Source of the DNA: Sphingopyxis sp. HIX
GTDB taxonomy: Bacteria > Pseudomonadota > Alphaproteobacteria > Sphingomonadales > Sphingomonadaceae
Assembly: GCF_001468285.1 (NCBI RefSeq)
Contig: NZ_LNSB01000004.1
Coordinates: 83,322-147,321 of the forward strand
Reading direction: 5' to 3'
Length of the DNA stretch: 64,000 nt
The notes under the pieces are model-generated. The model ran no database searches and was not told the DNA's origin. It saw nothing but the letters and a program-made list of their open reading frames with translations. Shown in pieces: positions 9,381 through 17,345 of this stretch. The position numbers and the translations under genes are program-made. The first letter of the stretch is position 1, and every line of letters starts with the position of its first letter.

Positions 9381-10793
9381 CTAGTCCGCATAGGCCCTGA
9401 CGAGGTCGACCATATAGTCGCGCCCGACGTAGAGCGATTGGACCGCGATCCGCTCGTTGAGGCCGTGGACGCCATTGCCGTCGGGATCGCCCCACATGCC
9501 GGGGATGCCATAGGTCGGAATGCCCACCGCGCCGAGGAAGGTGGCGTCGGTATAGCCGTTCGCCATCGACGGGATGACCGTCAGCCCCGGCCAATATTTG
9601 GCGACGAGTTTCGCCATCGGCCCGATGATCTTCGGGTCGAGCGGCGGCGCGGGCGGGGCGGGGCGCTTGGGGGGCAGCTGGGTGATCGTCACCTTGGGAT
9701 CGTCGATGACCTTGGCCAGCGCGTCCTTGATCGATTCGATGCTGTGGCCGGGAAAGATGCGGCAATTGATGTTCGCGCCCGCGCGCTGCGGCAGCGCGTT
9801 GGCGGCGTGGCCGCCGTCGAGTAGGGTCGCGACGCAGGTGGTGCGCAAATTGCTGTGCAGGAAGGGATCCTTGTTGACGATCGCCTCGGCCGCCTTGTCG
9901 GCCGGATCCTTCGCCAGCGCGGTCATCGCCTTGCCTATGTCGTCGCCGCGCACCGCGCCGGCCTCGGCGAAATAACGCCGCGTCACGTCGGTCATCTCGA
10001 CCGGGAATTCATGCGCCTCGATTCGGCTCAGCGCGCGGGCGAGCTCGTAGATCGCATTGTCGGGCATCGGCGCCGAGCTGTGCCCGCCCGGGTTGCGCGT
10101 TTCGAGGCGGAAGTTGGCGAAGGTCTTTTCGCCCACCTGCACCGCCTGGCCGATGACCTTGCCCTTGCCCTTGCCGTCGCTGTCGCCGCCGCCGCCTTCG
10201 TTAAGCGCAAATTCGGCGTCGATCAGGTCGCGCTTGTTCGCCGCGAGCCACTGGATTCCGTTGAACGCGCCGTTGGTCTCCTCGCCGCAGGTCAGCGCCA
10301 TCTTGATCGTGCGCTTCGGCTTGTAGCCCGCCTGCTGGAAACGGATCAGCATGTCGACCCACACCGCGGCCTGCGACTTCACGTCGAGCGTGCCGCGGCC
10401 GTAGAAATAGCCATTCTCCTCGAACAGGGTGAAGGGATCGCGCTCCCAATCGGCGCGCTTGGCCTCGACGACGTCGATATGCGCCATCACCAGGATCGGC
10501 TTGGCGGTCTTCGAGGTGCCCGGATAGACCGCCACGAGTCCGCCCTCCTTGGGATTTTCGGGCGTCGCGAAAAGATGGAGCTGGCTCTCGGGAAAGCCCG
10601 CCGCCTTCATCCGCGTCGCCATGCGTTCGGCGGCGAGGGTGCAGCTGCCCGAAGACAAGGTTGTGTTGGTTTCGATCAGTTCCCTGAAAATCTCGCGGAA
10701 GGCGAGCTGGTCGGGGCGCGGCGCCTCCTGCGCGGCGGCGGGTGCCGCAAAGGCCAGCGCGGACAGCATCGGCAACCAGATTTTCTTGATCAT
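9381..10793 (-). CDS. M20 family metallopeptidase, exported
   Basis: A 470-residue zinc peptidase of the M20/M25/M40 family. The N-terminus MIKKIWLPMLSALAFAAPAAA is a signal peptide with cleavage likely after AAA or AAAQ, so it acts in the periplasm. Metal-ligand motifs are present: AHIDVV, GRGTLDVK, CGEETNG and a late GVHGLNE. The internal dimerisation domain starts near the NPGGHSSAP segment. Relatives hydrolyse small peptides or N-acyl amino acids; the substrate is unknown. The gene is divergent from the acyltransferase at 10908 and convergent with fpr across a family A repeat. Confidence 0.88.
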   Translation of the reverse strand: MIKKIWLPMLSALAFAAPAAAQEAPRPDQLAFREIFRELIETNTTLSSGSCTLAAERMATRMKAAGFPESQLHLFATPENPKEGGLVAVYPGTSKTAKPILVMAHIDVVEAKRADWERDPFTLFEENGYFYGRGTLDVKSQAAVWVDMLIRFQQAGYKPKRTIKMALTCGEETNGAFNGIQWLAANKRDLIDAEFALNEGGGGDSDGKGKGKVIGQAVQVGEKTFANFRLETRNPGGHSSAPMPDNAIYELARALSRIEAHEFPVEMTDVTRRYFAEAGAVRGDDIGKAMTALAKDPADKAAEAIVNKDPFLHSNLRTTCVATLLDGGHAANALPQRAGANINCRIFPGHSIESIKDALAKVIDDPKVTITQLPPKRPAPPAPPLDPKIIGPMAKLVAKYWPGLTVIPSMANGYTDATFLGAVGIPTYGIPGMWGDPDGNGVHGLNERIAVQSLYVGRDYMVDLVRAYAD

Positions 10794-10823
10794 GGAAATC
10801 CCCTTCGCAGGTGAAGGGAGCAG

Positions 10824-10857
10824 AAAGCGCCAAGCCCCGCAAGGCGCTTTGTTTTTC
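10824..10857 (+). terminator. Terminator-like hairpin in the leader of the acyltransferase gene
   Basis: AAAGCGCC (10824-10831) pairs with GGCGCTTT (10843-10850) across an 11-base loop and is followed by GTTTTTC, the layout of an intrinsic terminator on the plus strand. It lies between two divergent genes, so no plus-strand gene ends here; it would act in the 5' leader of the acyltransferase, as an attenuator or a block to stray transcription. The transcription start is unknown. Confidence 0.5.
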
Positions 10858-10907
10858 TTGCGCGCCCTTCGCCTTTCGCGCATCCCGGCGGCGGGAGAGG
10901 ACCGTTT

Positions 10908-11519
10908 GTGACAGCTTATGACGATCATCCGCCGGGACTGGTGGCGCGCGCCGTGCGGGGGCTGTTGCTGCTGCTTTACCGGATGCGCGGCTGGAAGGCG
11001 TCGGGCGAGGTGCCGGAGCCGCGGCGCTTCATCATCATCGCGGCGCCGCACACCAGCAACTGGGATTTCGTGAACTTCCTGGGGCTCACCGCCGATCTCA
11101 AGGTGCGCGCGCATTTCATGGGCAAATTGTCTTTGTTCAAATGGCCGATCGGCGGCTTCATGAAACAGATGGGCGGCATTCCGGTCGACCGCCACAATGC
11201 ATCGAACGCCGTGCAGCAGATGGTCGAGCAATTCGCGCGCCGCGCCGAATTCATGCTGACCGTCGCGCCCGAGGGGACGCGCAGCAAGGCCAGGAAATGG
11301 CGCACCGGCTTCTACCAGATCGCGCTCGCGGCGAAGGTGCCGATGGTCGTCGGCATGATGGACTATGGCACCAAGACCGGCGGCCTCGGCCCCCTCATCT
11401 GGCCGACCGGCGATTTCCGCGCCGACATGATGAAGGTGCTCGAAGTCTATAAAAGCTGCATCCCCAAATTTCCGGAGCGTGCGGTGACGTCGATCGATGA
11501 TATCGTGGGGACCGATTAG
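10908..11519 (+). CDS. PlsC-like lysophospholipid acyltransferase
   Basis: A 203-residue acyltransferase of the PlsC/LPLAT family. The catalytic HX4D motif is HTSNWD at about residues 48-53 and the acceptor-binding motif is PEGTRS at about 123-128. One hydrophobic stretch near the N-terminus (GLLLLLY) suggests peripheral or single-pass attachment to the inner membrane. Short proteins of this group transfer acyl chains to lysophospholipids or related lipids, but the acceptor is not known. The start is GTG at 10908; no in-frame ATG lies closer to the conserved start. The DUF1295 gene follows after 16 bases. Confidence 0.85.
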   Translation: MTAYDDHPPGLVARAVRGLLLLLYRMRGWKASGEVPEPRRFIIIAAPHTSNWDFVNFLGLTADLKVRAHFMGKLSLFKWPIGGFMKQMGGIPVDRHNASNAVQQMVEQFARRAEFMLTVAPEGTRSKARKWRTGFYQIALAAKVPMVVGMMDYGTKTGGLGPLIWPTGDFRADMMKVLEVYKSCIPKFPERAVTSIDDIVGTD

Positions 11520-11535
11520 GCCAAGGAGCGTGGCG

Positions 11536-12357
11536 ATGACGGGTGTGGCGATTGTGCTGGCGACCAATTTTTTCGGGCTGATCCTGGTCATCGGGCTGCT
11601 CTGGCTGATCGCGCTGCAGATTCGCGACGTGTCGTTCATCGACGCCTTCTGGGCCTTCGGCATGGTGCTGCTCGCCTGGGGCACCGCGGTGCAGGTCGGC
11701 AGCGAGGGGATGCGCGCGCAACTGCTGCTCGGGCTCACGACGCTGTGGGGGCTGCGGCTGTCGATCCATCTCCTGCTGCGCTGGCGCGCGACGGGCGAGG
11801 ACCCGCGTTACCAGAAGATCATCGCCAGCATCATGAAGAAGCGCCACTGGGGTTGGGAAATGACCGCGCTGGTCAGCGTCTTCCTGACGCAGGCGCCGCT
11901 GCTTTTCATCACCAGCCTGCCCGCACAGATCGGCATCTGGGCGAGCGCCGCGGCGCCGGCATCGGCGATCGGCCTGCTCGGCTGGATCGGTGTCGGCGCC
12001 GCGCTCACCGGCATCTTGTTCGAGACCATCGGCGATTGGCAGCTGCACCGCTTTCGCGGCAACCCCGACAATCATGGCAGGGTCCTCGACACCGGGCTGT
12101 GGCGCTACACGCGGCATCCCAATTATTTCGGCGACGCGCTGACCTGGTGGGGCATCTTTCTCGTTGCCGCCGACGCCGCCTTCTGGGTCGCGGCGGCGAG
12201 CGTGATCGGGCCGTTGTTCCTGACCTTCACCCTCACCAGATGGTCGGGCAAGGCTTTGCTCGAACGCGGCATGAAGCATACGCGGCCGGGCTATGACGAT
12301 TATATCGCGCGCACCTCGGGCTTCATTCCCTGGCCGCCCAAGAAGCGTGGCGCTTGA
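11536..12357 (+). CDS. DUF1295 integral membrane protein
   Basis: A 273-residue protein with about six to seven hydrophobic helices and the C-terminal signature of DUF1295, the steroid 5-alpha-reductase-like/isoprenylcysteine methyltransferase-like fold: GLWRYTRHPNYFGD, then WWGIFLVA and a C-terminal LERGMKHTRPGYDDYI. Members are presumed NAD(P)H- or SAM-dependent lipid-modifying enzymes but the reaction is not known. The ATG at 11536 follows AAGGAG at 11523-11528. Close spacing to the PlsC-like gene suggests a shared lipid role; the next gene starts inside its 3' end. Confidence 0.88.
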   Translation: MTGVAIVLATNFFGLILVIGLLWLIALQIRDVSFIDAFWAFGMVLLAWGTAVQVGSEGMRAQLLLGLTTLWGLRLSIHLLLRWRATGEDPRYQKIIASIMKKRHWGWEMTALVSVFLTQAPLLFITSLPAQIGIWASAAAPASAIGLLGWIGVGAALTGILFETIGDWQLHRFRGNPDNHGRVLDTGLWRYTRHPNYFGDALTWWGIFLVAADAAFWVAAASVIGPLFLTFTLTRWSGKALLERGMKHTRPGYDDYIARTSGFIPWPPKKRGA

Positions 12358-12751
12358 CCCCGGCCTCGATGGCGCGGCGCCGGCTCCGGCCGACGCGAGC
12401 GCGCTCGGCGACGCGCCGCGCATCCGCGCGATCCTGACCGAAGCGGCGCGCGAAGGGCGCAGCGTCAGCTACTCCGAATTGCTCGGCGAACTGGGGTTCC
12501 GCTTCACGCGGCCCAAGATGCGCGCGGTGTGCAAGACGCTCGAGGAAGTCGACCGGCTCTGTGCCGTGGACGGCAAGCCAGACATGGCGGTGTTGGTGGT
12601 GCGCGAGAGCGACCGGCTGCCGGGGCAGGGCTGGTGGGTCGGCGGCACGGCGCTGCTGCTGGGCTATGACGGGCCGTGGGAGGGCGCCGCGGCGGCGCGG
12701 TTTATCAGGGAGCAGCAGCAGGCGGTGTTCGACTTTTGGGCGGGGCGGTAG
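12347..12751 (+). CDS. Conserved hypothetical protein, winged-helix-like
   Basis: A 134-residue protein starting at GTG 12347, eleven bases inside the end of the DUF1295 gene. The first half (RIRAILTEAAREGRSVSYSE and LLGELGFRFTRPKMRAVC) looks like a small winged-helix/HTH fold in which a gene-start loop, promoter-like turn and recognition helix can be imagined; the rest contains WWVGGTALLLGYDGPWEG. It is cytosolic by composition. I do not know its function; the start overlap suggests co-translation with the membrane protein. A family B repeat follows its stop. Confidence 0.7.
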   Translation: MALDPGLDGAAPAPADASALGDAPRIRAILTEAAREGRSVSYSELLGELGFRFTRPKMRAVCKTLEEVDRLCAVDGKPDMAVLVVRESDRLPGQGWWVGGTALLLGYDGPWEGAAAARFIREQQQAVFDFWAGR

Positions 12752-12769
12752 GGCTGGTTTCGGGCTTCC

Positions 12770-12917
12770 TAATCCTCCCTGCGGCGAAGCCGTGGGGAGG
12801 GGGACCGCCGAAGGCGGTGGAGGGGTTGATGCCAAGAGCGTCGTTGTCGGGTGCGAGCACCCCTCCACCATGCTTCGCATGGTCCCCCTCCCCATCGCTT
12901 CGCGACAGGGAGGATTA
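12770..12917. repeat. Dispersed palindromic repeat, family B copy 1
   Basis: A 148-base imperfect palindrome between convergent genes. Its ends are TAATCCTCCCTG and CAGGGAGGATTA, and inside are GGGGAGGGGGACC and GGTCCCCCTCCCC. Close copies are at 28986-29132 and 63945-64000 (cut by the window edge), and a more diverged copy is at 23164-23312. It has no coding frame conserved between copies. The size and terminal symmetry resemble non-autonomous MITE-like or large REP elements. Confidence 0.88.
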
Positions 12918-12961
12918 AGAAGGGCGGTCCCCACCCCAAAACCGCCACCCCGCTTCGCCCG

Positions 12962-14029
12962 TCAATCCGCGACCAGCCCCTGCGCCGCAAGCCAGCTCGC
13001 CAACACCGCAAAATATTCCGGCGAATCCGGCCGCTCGGTGCCGTCGTGCTTGGGGTCGAGCGCGACCTTGAGGTCGGGCGACATCTGCATCGCATGGTCG
13101 GCGCCGCCGATCACATGCACCTGCATCTTGGGCATTTTCGCCGCGACGCCCTTCAGCCGCTCGGTCGAATCGGCGACGGGCACGACCGCGTCGTCGGCGC
13201 CGTAGAGGATCAGCGTCGGTACCGTCACCGACCCCAGATTGGCGAGCGGGTCGTTCTCGATCTCCTTGCGCCAGCCCGATATTTCGCGGTCGCGGAAGGT
13301 CTCGCCCATGTAGAGATATTTGAACCAGGGCTTGGTCTTGATGCCGTCGAGCTTGGCCTGGGCGTCGGCGCGGCTGACCGTGCCGCGCATATAGCCATCG
13401 ACGGCCTTGCGCGCCGCGACCATCTGTTCGACGTCGGCGTCCGAATAGCCGTTGGCGCGCAGATGGTTGGTCGAGGAGAAGATCATCTGGACGTCGGCGG
13501 TGACGACGGGGGCCGAGACCGAGACGACGAAGGCGATGTCGCGGCTGCGCGATGCGGCGAGCGGCGAGATCCAGCCGCCCTGGCTCAGCCCCCAGGTCCC
13601 GATGCGCCGCGGATCGATGCGCGGGTCGCCTTTCAGGCTCTGCGCGGCGGCGATCGCATCGTCGGCGAGGATGTTGAAATTGCCCCCGGCACTCTGCGTT
13701 CCCGATTCGCCCGATCCGCGCCGGTCGTAGACGAAGACCGCGATGCCGAGCGCGGGCAGGATCGTCTTCAGATGATCGTAGAGCGACGCGCCGCGCAGCG
13801 GCGACGAGGCGCTGTGCGTCACGACGATCGCGGCGACGGGTTTGGCGCTGGCGGGCATGTAGAGCGTGCCCGAAAGCTCGGCATCGCCGCTCGCGAATTT
13901 GCGATCTTCGACGGTGACGCGGGTCGTCGCGGGGGCGCTCCACGGCAGCGGCGGCGACGCCTGTGCCGCCGCCTGGACGGGCGAAGCCAGCAGCGCGCCG
14001 AGCGCCAGGAGGCGGGTGGTCGAACGCAT
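12962..14029 (-). CDS. Exported alpha/beta hydrolase
   Basis: A 355-residue alpha/beta hydrolase with an N-terminal signal peptide (MRSTTRLLALGALLASPVQA, cleavage near AAAQA). The nucleophile elbow is GLSQGGW, the acid is in YGADDAVVP and the histidine in GGADHAMQ, so the Ser-Asp-His triad is complete. Relatives annotated as dipeptidyl aminopeptidase-like or acyl-hydrolysing enzymes act in the periplasm on unknown esters or peptides. Its start faces away from the family B repeat at its 3' side. It lies 19 bases after the oxygenase gene that is transcribed into it, so the two may share a transcript. Confidence 0.88.
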   Translation of the reverse strand: MRSTTRLLALGALLASPVQAAAQASPPLPWSAPATTRVTVEDRKFASGDAELSGTLYMPASAKPVAAIVVTHSASSPLRGASLYDHLKTILPALGIAVFVYDRRGSGESGTQSAGGNFNILADDAIAAAQSLKGDPRIDPRRIGTWGLSQGGWISPLAASRSRDIAFVVSVSAPVVTADVQMIFSSTNHLRANGYSDADVEQMVAARKAVDGYMRGTVSRADAQAKLDGIKTKPWFKYLYMGETFRDREISGWRKEIENDPLANLGSVTVPTLILYGADDAVVPVADSTERLKGVAAKMPKMQVHVIGGADHAMQMSPDLKVALDPKHDGTERPDSPEYFAVLASWLAAQGLVAD

Positions 14030-14048
14030 CGATCGGCTCCGGGACGCC

Positions 14049-14978
14049 CTAATTCTTCAGCCCGATCTCGCGCAGCCGCTCCTGCAGATAGTCGTCGGCG
14101 GTGATCGGCGTCGGGTAGAGATTCGGGTGCGACGCGCTGACGCAGTTTTCCAGCGTCTCGATCGGATAGTCCGAGCGGAAGTGGAGGAAGAAGGGCATCG
14201 AATAGCGCGCGACGCTCGCGCGGCCTTCGTCGGGGTTGCGCACGCGGTGGGTGGTCGAGGGCAGGCGGTTGTTGGTCAGCCGCTGGAGCATGTCGCCGAC
14301 ATTGACCGCCATCGCGCCCGGCGGCGGGCTGACCGGGAGCCAGCTGCCGTCCTTGTCGAGGATCTCGAGCCCGGCTTCCTCGGCGCCGAGCAGCAAGGTG
14401 ATCGTATTGATATCCTCATGCGCCTCGGCGCGGATGCCCTTCGCCGGGGCCTCGACCGGCGGATAATGAAGCAGGCGCATCACGCTGTTGCCGTCCTTGA
14501 CCGTGTCGTCGAAGAAATCGGGATCGAGCTTCAGATAGCGTGCGATGCCCGAGAGCAGGCGCCCGCCGACACGGTCGAATTCGGCGAAGAGCTTGTCGTA
14601 TGCGGTGCGGAAACCCGCGACCTCTGCCGGCCAGACATTGTTCGGTTGCTGCGCGGCGAGAGGATGGCCCGCGGGCAGGTCGCGGCCGACGTGCCAGAAT
14701 TCCTTGAGGTCGACCTCCTTCGCGCCCTTGGCGATCTCGGTCCCGAAAGGCGTGTAGCCGCGGGCGCCGCCGCCGCCGGGGATATGATAGGCGCGCTTCT
14801 TGCCCTCATCGAGTGCGAAGAATTGCTTCGCCTTGTCCCACGCCTCGTCGATCAGGTCGGGGTCGATGCCATGGTCGGTGATCATCGCGAAGCCGAAGCG
14901 TTCGAACGACGCGCCGAACTCCTGCGCGAAGCGGTCGGCGGGAAGCGCCATGGAGATTACGGGGACGGCGGCGGTCAT
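14049..14978 (-). CDS. 2-oxoglutarate/Fe(II) oxygenase, isopenicillin N synthase family
   Basis: A 309-residue oxygenase with the full metal and cosubstrate set: HxD at His187/Asp189, His244 and the RxS motif at Arg258-Ser260. The N-terminal DIOX_N region carries FGFAMITDHGID. It resembles the bacterial IPNS-like group of unknown substrate (often grouped with ethylene-forming or flavonoid-type enzymes by fold only). The start MTAAVPV at 14978 is chosen because upstream residues have no homology and overlap the promoter of the divergent EVE gene. Soluble and cytosolic. Confidence 0.9.
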   Translation of the reverse strand: MTAAVPVISMALPADRFAQEFGASFERFGFAMITDHGIDPDLIDEAWDKAKQFFALDEGKKRAYHIPGGGGARGYTPFGTEIAKGAKEVDLKEFWHVGRDLPAGHPLAAQQPNNVWPAEVAGFRTAYDKLFAEFDRVGGRLLSGIARYLKLDPDFFDDTVKDGNSVMRLLHYPPVEAPAKGIRAEAHEDINTITLLLGAEEAGLEILDKDGSWLPVSPPPGAMAVNVGDMLQRLTNNRLPSTTHRVRNPDEGRASVARYSMPFFLHFRSDYPIETLENCVSASHPNLYPTPITADDYLQERLREIGLKN

Positions 14979-15108
14979 GTCTTCATTCCATCTGTCTGGG
15001 GCGGCGCCGGTGGCGCGCGTCATGCGATGCGATTTAGGCGCTGCGGCGGCGCGGTTAAAGGGAAAAAGGCGGTTCCGTCCCGCGCATCGCTCGGCTAGAC
15101 CCGCGGCC

Positions 15109-15534
15109 ATGGCAAAACAATATTGGCTGATGAAATCCGAACCCGACGCCTATGCGTGGGAAACGCTGGTCAAGGACGGCAAGGGCATGTGGGACGGGGT
15201 GCGCAACCACACCGCCAAGCTCAACATGATGGCGATGAAGACCGGCGACGAGGCGCTCTTCTATCACAGCAATATCGGCAAGGAATGCGTCGGGATCATG
15301 GAGATCGTCGAGGAGCATTCGCCCGATCCGACCGCCGACGAAGGATCGCCTTGGGTCATCGTGCGCGTCGCGCCGGTGCGCGCGCTTGCCAACCCGGTGA
15401 CGCTGGCGGCGATCAAGGCCGACCCCAAGCTCGCCGACATGGACCTCATTCGCCAGTCGCGGCTGTCGGTCGGGCGCGTCACGCCCGCCGAGTGGAAACA
15501 TATATTGAAGAAGTCGGAAGAGCCCGAGGGCTGA
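15109..15534 (+). CDS. EVE domain-containing protein
   Basis: A 141-residue single EVE domain, related to human THYN1, with YWLMKSEPDAYAW at the start, WDGVRN followed by the AGDEALFYHSN-like stretch MKTGDEALFYHSN and a late DLIRQSRLSVGRVTP. EVE domains are PUA-like and bind modified bases in DNA or RNA; in bacteria some act in restriction of modified DNA. No nuclease partner lies beside this copy, so a housekeeping role is more likely. The ATG at 15109 is 131 bases from the divergent oxygenase start. Confidence 0.92.
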   Translation: MAKQYWLMKSEPDAYAWETLVKDGKGMWDGVRNHTAKLNMMAMKTGDEALFYHSNIGKECVGIMEIVEEHSPDPTADEGSPWVIVRVAPVRALANPVTLAAIKADPKLADMDLIRQSRLSVGRVTPAEWKHILKKSEEPEG

Positions 15535-15537
15535 GGC

Positions 15538-15900
15538 TCAGCCCTTAAGGCGGCTCAGCGTCGCCTGCATATGCTGGGCGACCGACGGGTGGAGCGGCGA
15601 CACGAATTCGCAGCCGAAGCCGATGCCCTCGTTGCGGCGGACCACCGCCTCGATCGCTTGCAGCCCGGGCAGGTTCACCCAGACGTGCATGCCGATGCGC
15701 AGCCGCGCGAAGGTGACGACGCGAAAGCCCGTCGCCGACAGGTCGAAAAGCTCGACGTCGAAGGGGTTGCACCCGGCCTCGCGCATGCGGGCGCGGCCGC
15801 CGACCTGCGTCCGTTCGTCGCGGCGCGTCTGGCCGCCATCCTTGATGGTGAAATTGGGCTGGTACGTCACGGTCCGCTGCGTCCCATAGAAGGTGGCCAT
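15538..15900 (-). CDS. PilZ domain-containing protein
   Basis: A 120-residue protein with a PilZ-like fold: an arginine-rich segment (TRRDERTQVGGRARMR, containing an RxxxR arrangement) followed by DLSATGF, which fits (D/N)xSxxG. These two motifs form the usual cyclic di-GMP binding site, so this is a probable receptor for the signal made by GGDEF proteins such as the one at 2664. The ATG at 15900 is preferred; an in-frame GTG 18 bases upstream is possible. It is convergent with the EVE gene with three bases between stops. Confidence 0.75.
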   Translation of the reverse strand: MATFYGTQRTVTYQPNFTIKDGGQTRRDERTQVGGRARMREAGCNPFDVELFDLSATGFRVVTFARLRIGMHVWVNLPGLQAIEAVVRRNEGIGFGCEFVSPLHPSVAQHMQATLSRLKG

Positions 15901-16001
15901 AGAAGGTCGAGCCGCCACCCTAGGCGCCGATGCTTTCCGCGGCGTAAACGGACGTCGTAAATTTCTTTAATGATGGGGTTATTCGTCCCGCGGCGGGACG
16001 C

Positions 16002-16184
16002 TTATTTGTCCCAGGGCGACTTTTCGGCGTCGCGGCTGCCGCCGCCGTGCGATTCTTCATAGGCGCGATCGGCGGCCCGGTCGGCCGCGACCATCACCCC
16101 CGCACCCATCATGCCGCAACCGACGAGGCCGAGGATGCTGAGGCAGCCGAGCCCCATCAGGATCGAACGGACGATATCGGTCAT
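16002..16184 (-). CDS. Small glycine-rich membrane protein or lipoprotein
   Basis: A 60-residue protein with one hydrophobic segment (ILMGLGCLSILGLVGCGMMGAGVMVA) shown here by its parts LGCLSILGLVGC and GMMGAGVMVA, followed by a charged tail ending EKSPWDK. LVGC resembles a lipobox, so it could be a lipoprotein, or the glycine pattern could make a transmembrane helix. I do not recognise a family. Codon use and the ATG support a real gene. About 100 bases without a gene separate it from the PilZ gene. Confidence 0.6.
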   Translation of the reverse strand: MTDIVRSILMGLGCLSILGLVGCGMMGAGVMVAADRAADRAYEESHGGGSRDAEKSPWDK

Positions 16185-16242
16185 TGAAGGCGCCCCATGC
16201 TGAACATGCGAGCGGGATAGCGCGCCAAGGTAAATTTGAGGT

Positions 16243-16644
16243 TTACTCTGTGGGGCGAACGCGGCCGCGCCCTGCCTTCACCGCGCTGCGCGCCTTCTTG
16301 GTGTCGACGCGCTTAGCCTTGGCCGCCTTGCTCGGCTTGGTCCTGATGCGCTTCTCGGGGCGGACGAGCGCCTGGTCGACCAGCGCGTTCAGCCGCGCGC
16401 GGGCGTCGGCGCGGTTCGCTTCCTGCGTACGAAACTGGCGTGCGAGGATGATGAGTTCGCCGTCGCCGGTCATCTTGCTGCCCGCCAGCGTTTTCAAACG
16501 GCGATAGGCGTCGGGGGCCAGCCCGAGCGCGAAGACGTCGACGCGGAGCTGGCACGCGGTCGCGACCTTGTTGACATTCTGGCCGCCGGGCCCCGATCCG
16601 GCGAGGAATTTCTCGCTGATCGCGGCCTCGGGAATCTCAGCCAC
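16243..16644 (-). CDS. arfB: Peptidyl-tRNA hydrolase ArfB, ribosome rescue
   Basis: A 133-residue class I release factor-like protein with the catalytic GSGPGGQNVNK motif near residue 17-27 and a C-terminal tail rich in Lys and Arg (KRIRTKPSKAAKAKRVDTKK), which in ArfB/ICT1 enters the empty mRNA channel to free stalled ribosomes. No codon-recognition domain is present. The GTG at 16644 is preferred as start; it lies eight bases inside the end of the pseudouridine synthase gene, suggesting coupled translation. A TTG 30 bases upstream is possible. Confidence 0.9.
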   Translation of the reverse strand: MAEIPEAAISEKFLAGSGPGGQNVNKVATACQLRVDVFALGLAPDAYRRLKTLAGSKMTGDGELIILARQFRTQEANRADARARLNALVDQALVRPEKRIRTKPSKAAKAKRVDTKKARSAVKAGRGRVRPTE

Positions 16645-17320
16645 GCGTCGGCTCCGCGCCCTCGGGCGCGGCAAAACCCAGCGCGACGAAGCGTTCGGGA
16701 AAGGGCGCCTCGGCGATCACCGGCGGCTTTGCGTCGCGCGCGATTTCGAGGCGTTCGGCGTGGAGCAGGGTTTGCCCCTTGGGGCCGCCGCGGCCGTAGA
16801 CAGGGTCGCCGAGGATCGGGAAACCCAGCCCTTCGAGCGCATGGACGCGCAGCTGGTGGGTGCGGCCGGTTTCGGGGCGGAAGCGGATGAGCGTGCAGGC
16901 GCCGACGGTCGCGAGCACCTCCCAATGCGAGCGCGCGGGCTTGCCGCCGGGGTCGCCCGCCATCCGCCAGCCGGCCTCGCGCGTCGAGCGCTTCGCAAGC
17001 GGCAGGTCGATCGTGCCGCTAGGCTCCTGCGGGATGCCGTCGAGGACCGCGAGATAGGACTTCTTCGCCTCGCGCCCCTCGAAGGCGGCGCCGAAGCGCT
17101 TGTGCGCCTTGGGATTGCGCGCGAGCAGCAGACAGCCTGAGGTGTCGCGGTCGAGCCGGTGCACCGCGAGCGGCCAGCGCTGGAAACCGAAGCGCAGCGA
17201 ATCGAGATGGTTTTCGAGGCTGAGACCGCCGTCGCGCGGCGGATCGACCGGCAGGCCGGCGGGCTTGTCGAGGACGATCGCCTCGCCGTCGAGGAAAAGG
17301 ATGCGGTCGGTGAGCAGCAT
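16637..17320 (-). CDS. RluA family pseudouridine synthase
   Basis: A 227-residue pseudouridine synthase with the catalytic HRLDRDTSG motif and the downstream RTHQLR and LLHAERL motifs of the RluA group. It isomerises uridine in rRNA or tRNA; without an S4 domain and at this short length it resembles the RluA/TruC-like small members, but the target base is not certain. The ATG at 17320 (MLLTDRILFLDGEAIVLDKP) begins right before the conserved region. It lies 26 bases after the dioxygenase gene and overlaps arfB. Confidence 0.9.
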   Translation of the reverse strand: MLLTDRILFLDGEAIVLDKPAGLPVDPPRDGGLSLENHLDSLRFGFQRWPLAVHRLDRDTSGCLLLARNPKAHKRFGAAFEGREAKKSYLAVLDGIPQEPSGTIDLPLAKRSTREAGWRMAGDPGGKPARSHWEVLATVGACTLIRFRPETGRTHQLRVHALEGLGFPILGDPVYGRGGPKGQTLLHAERLEIARDAKPPVIAEAPFPERFVALGFAAPEGAEPTRG

Positions 17321-17345
17321 CGGCGGCCTATAGGCCGCGCGCGGC

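Noticed and set aside
12851..15098. Plus-strand frames opposite the alpha/beta hydrolase and 2-oxoglutarate oxygenase
   Set aside because: Both minus-strand genes carry intact catalytic motifs; the frames are shadows of G+C-rich codons and the first begins inside a repeat.
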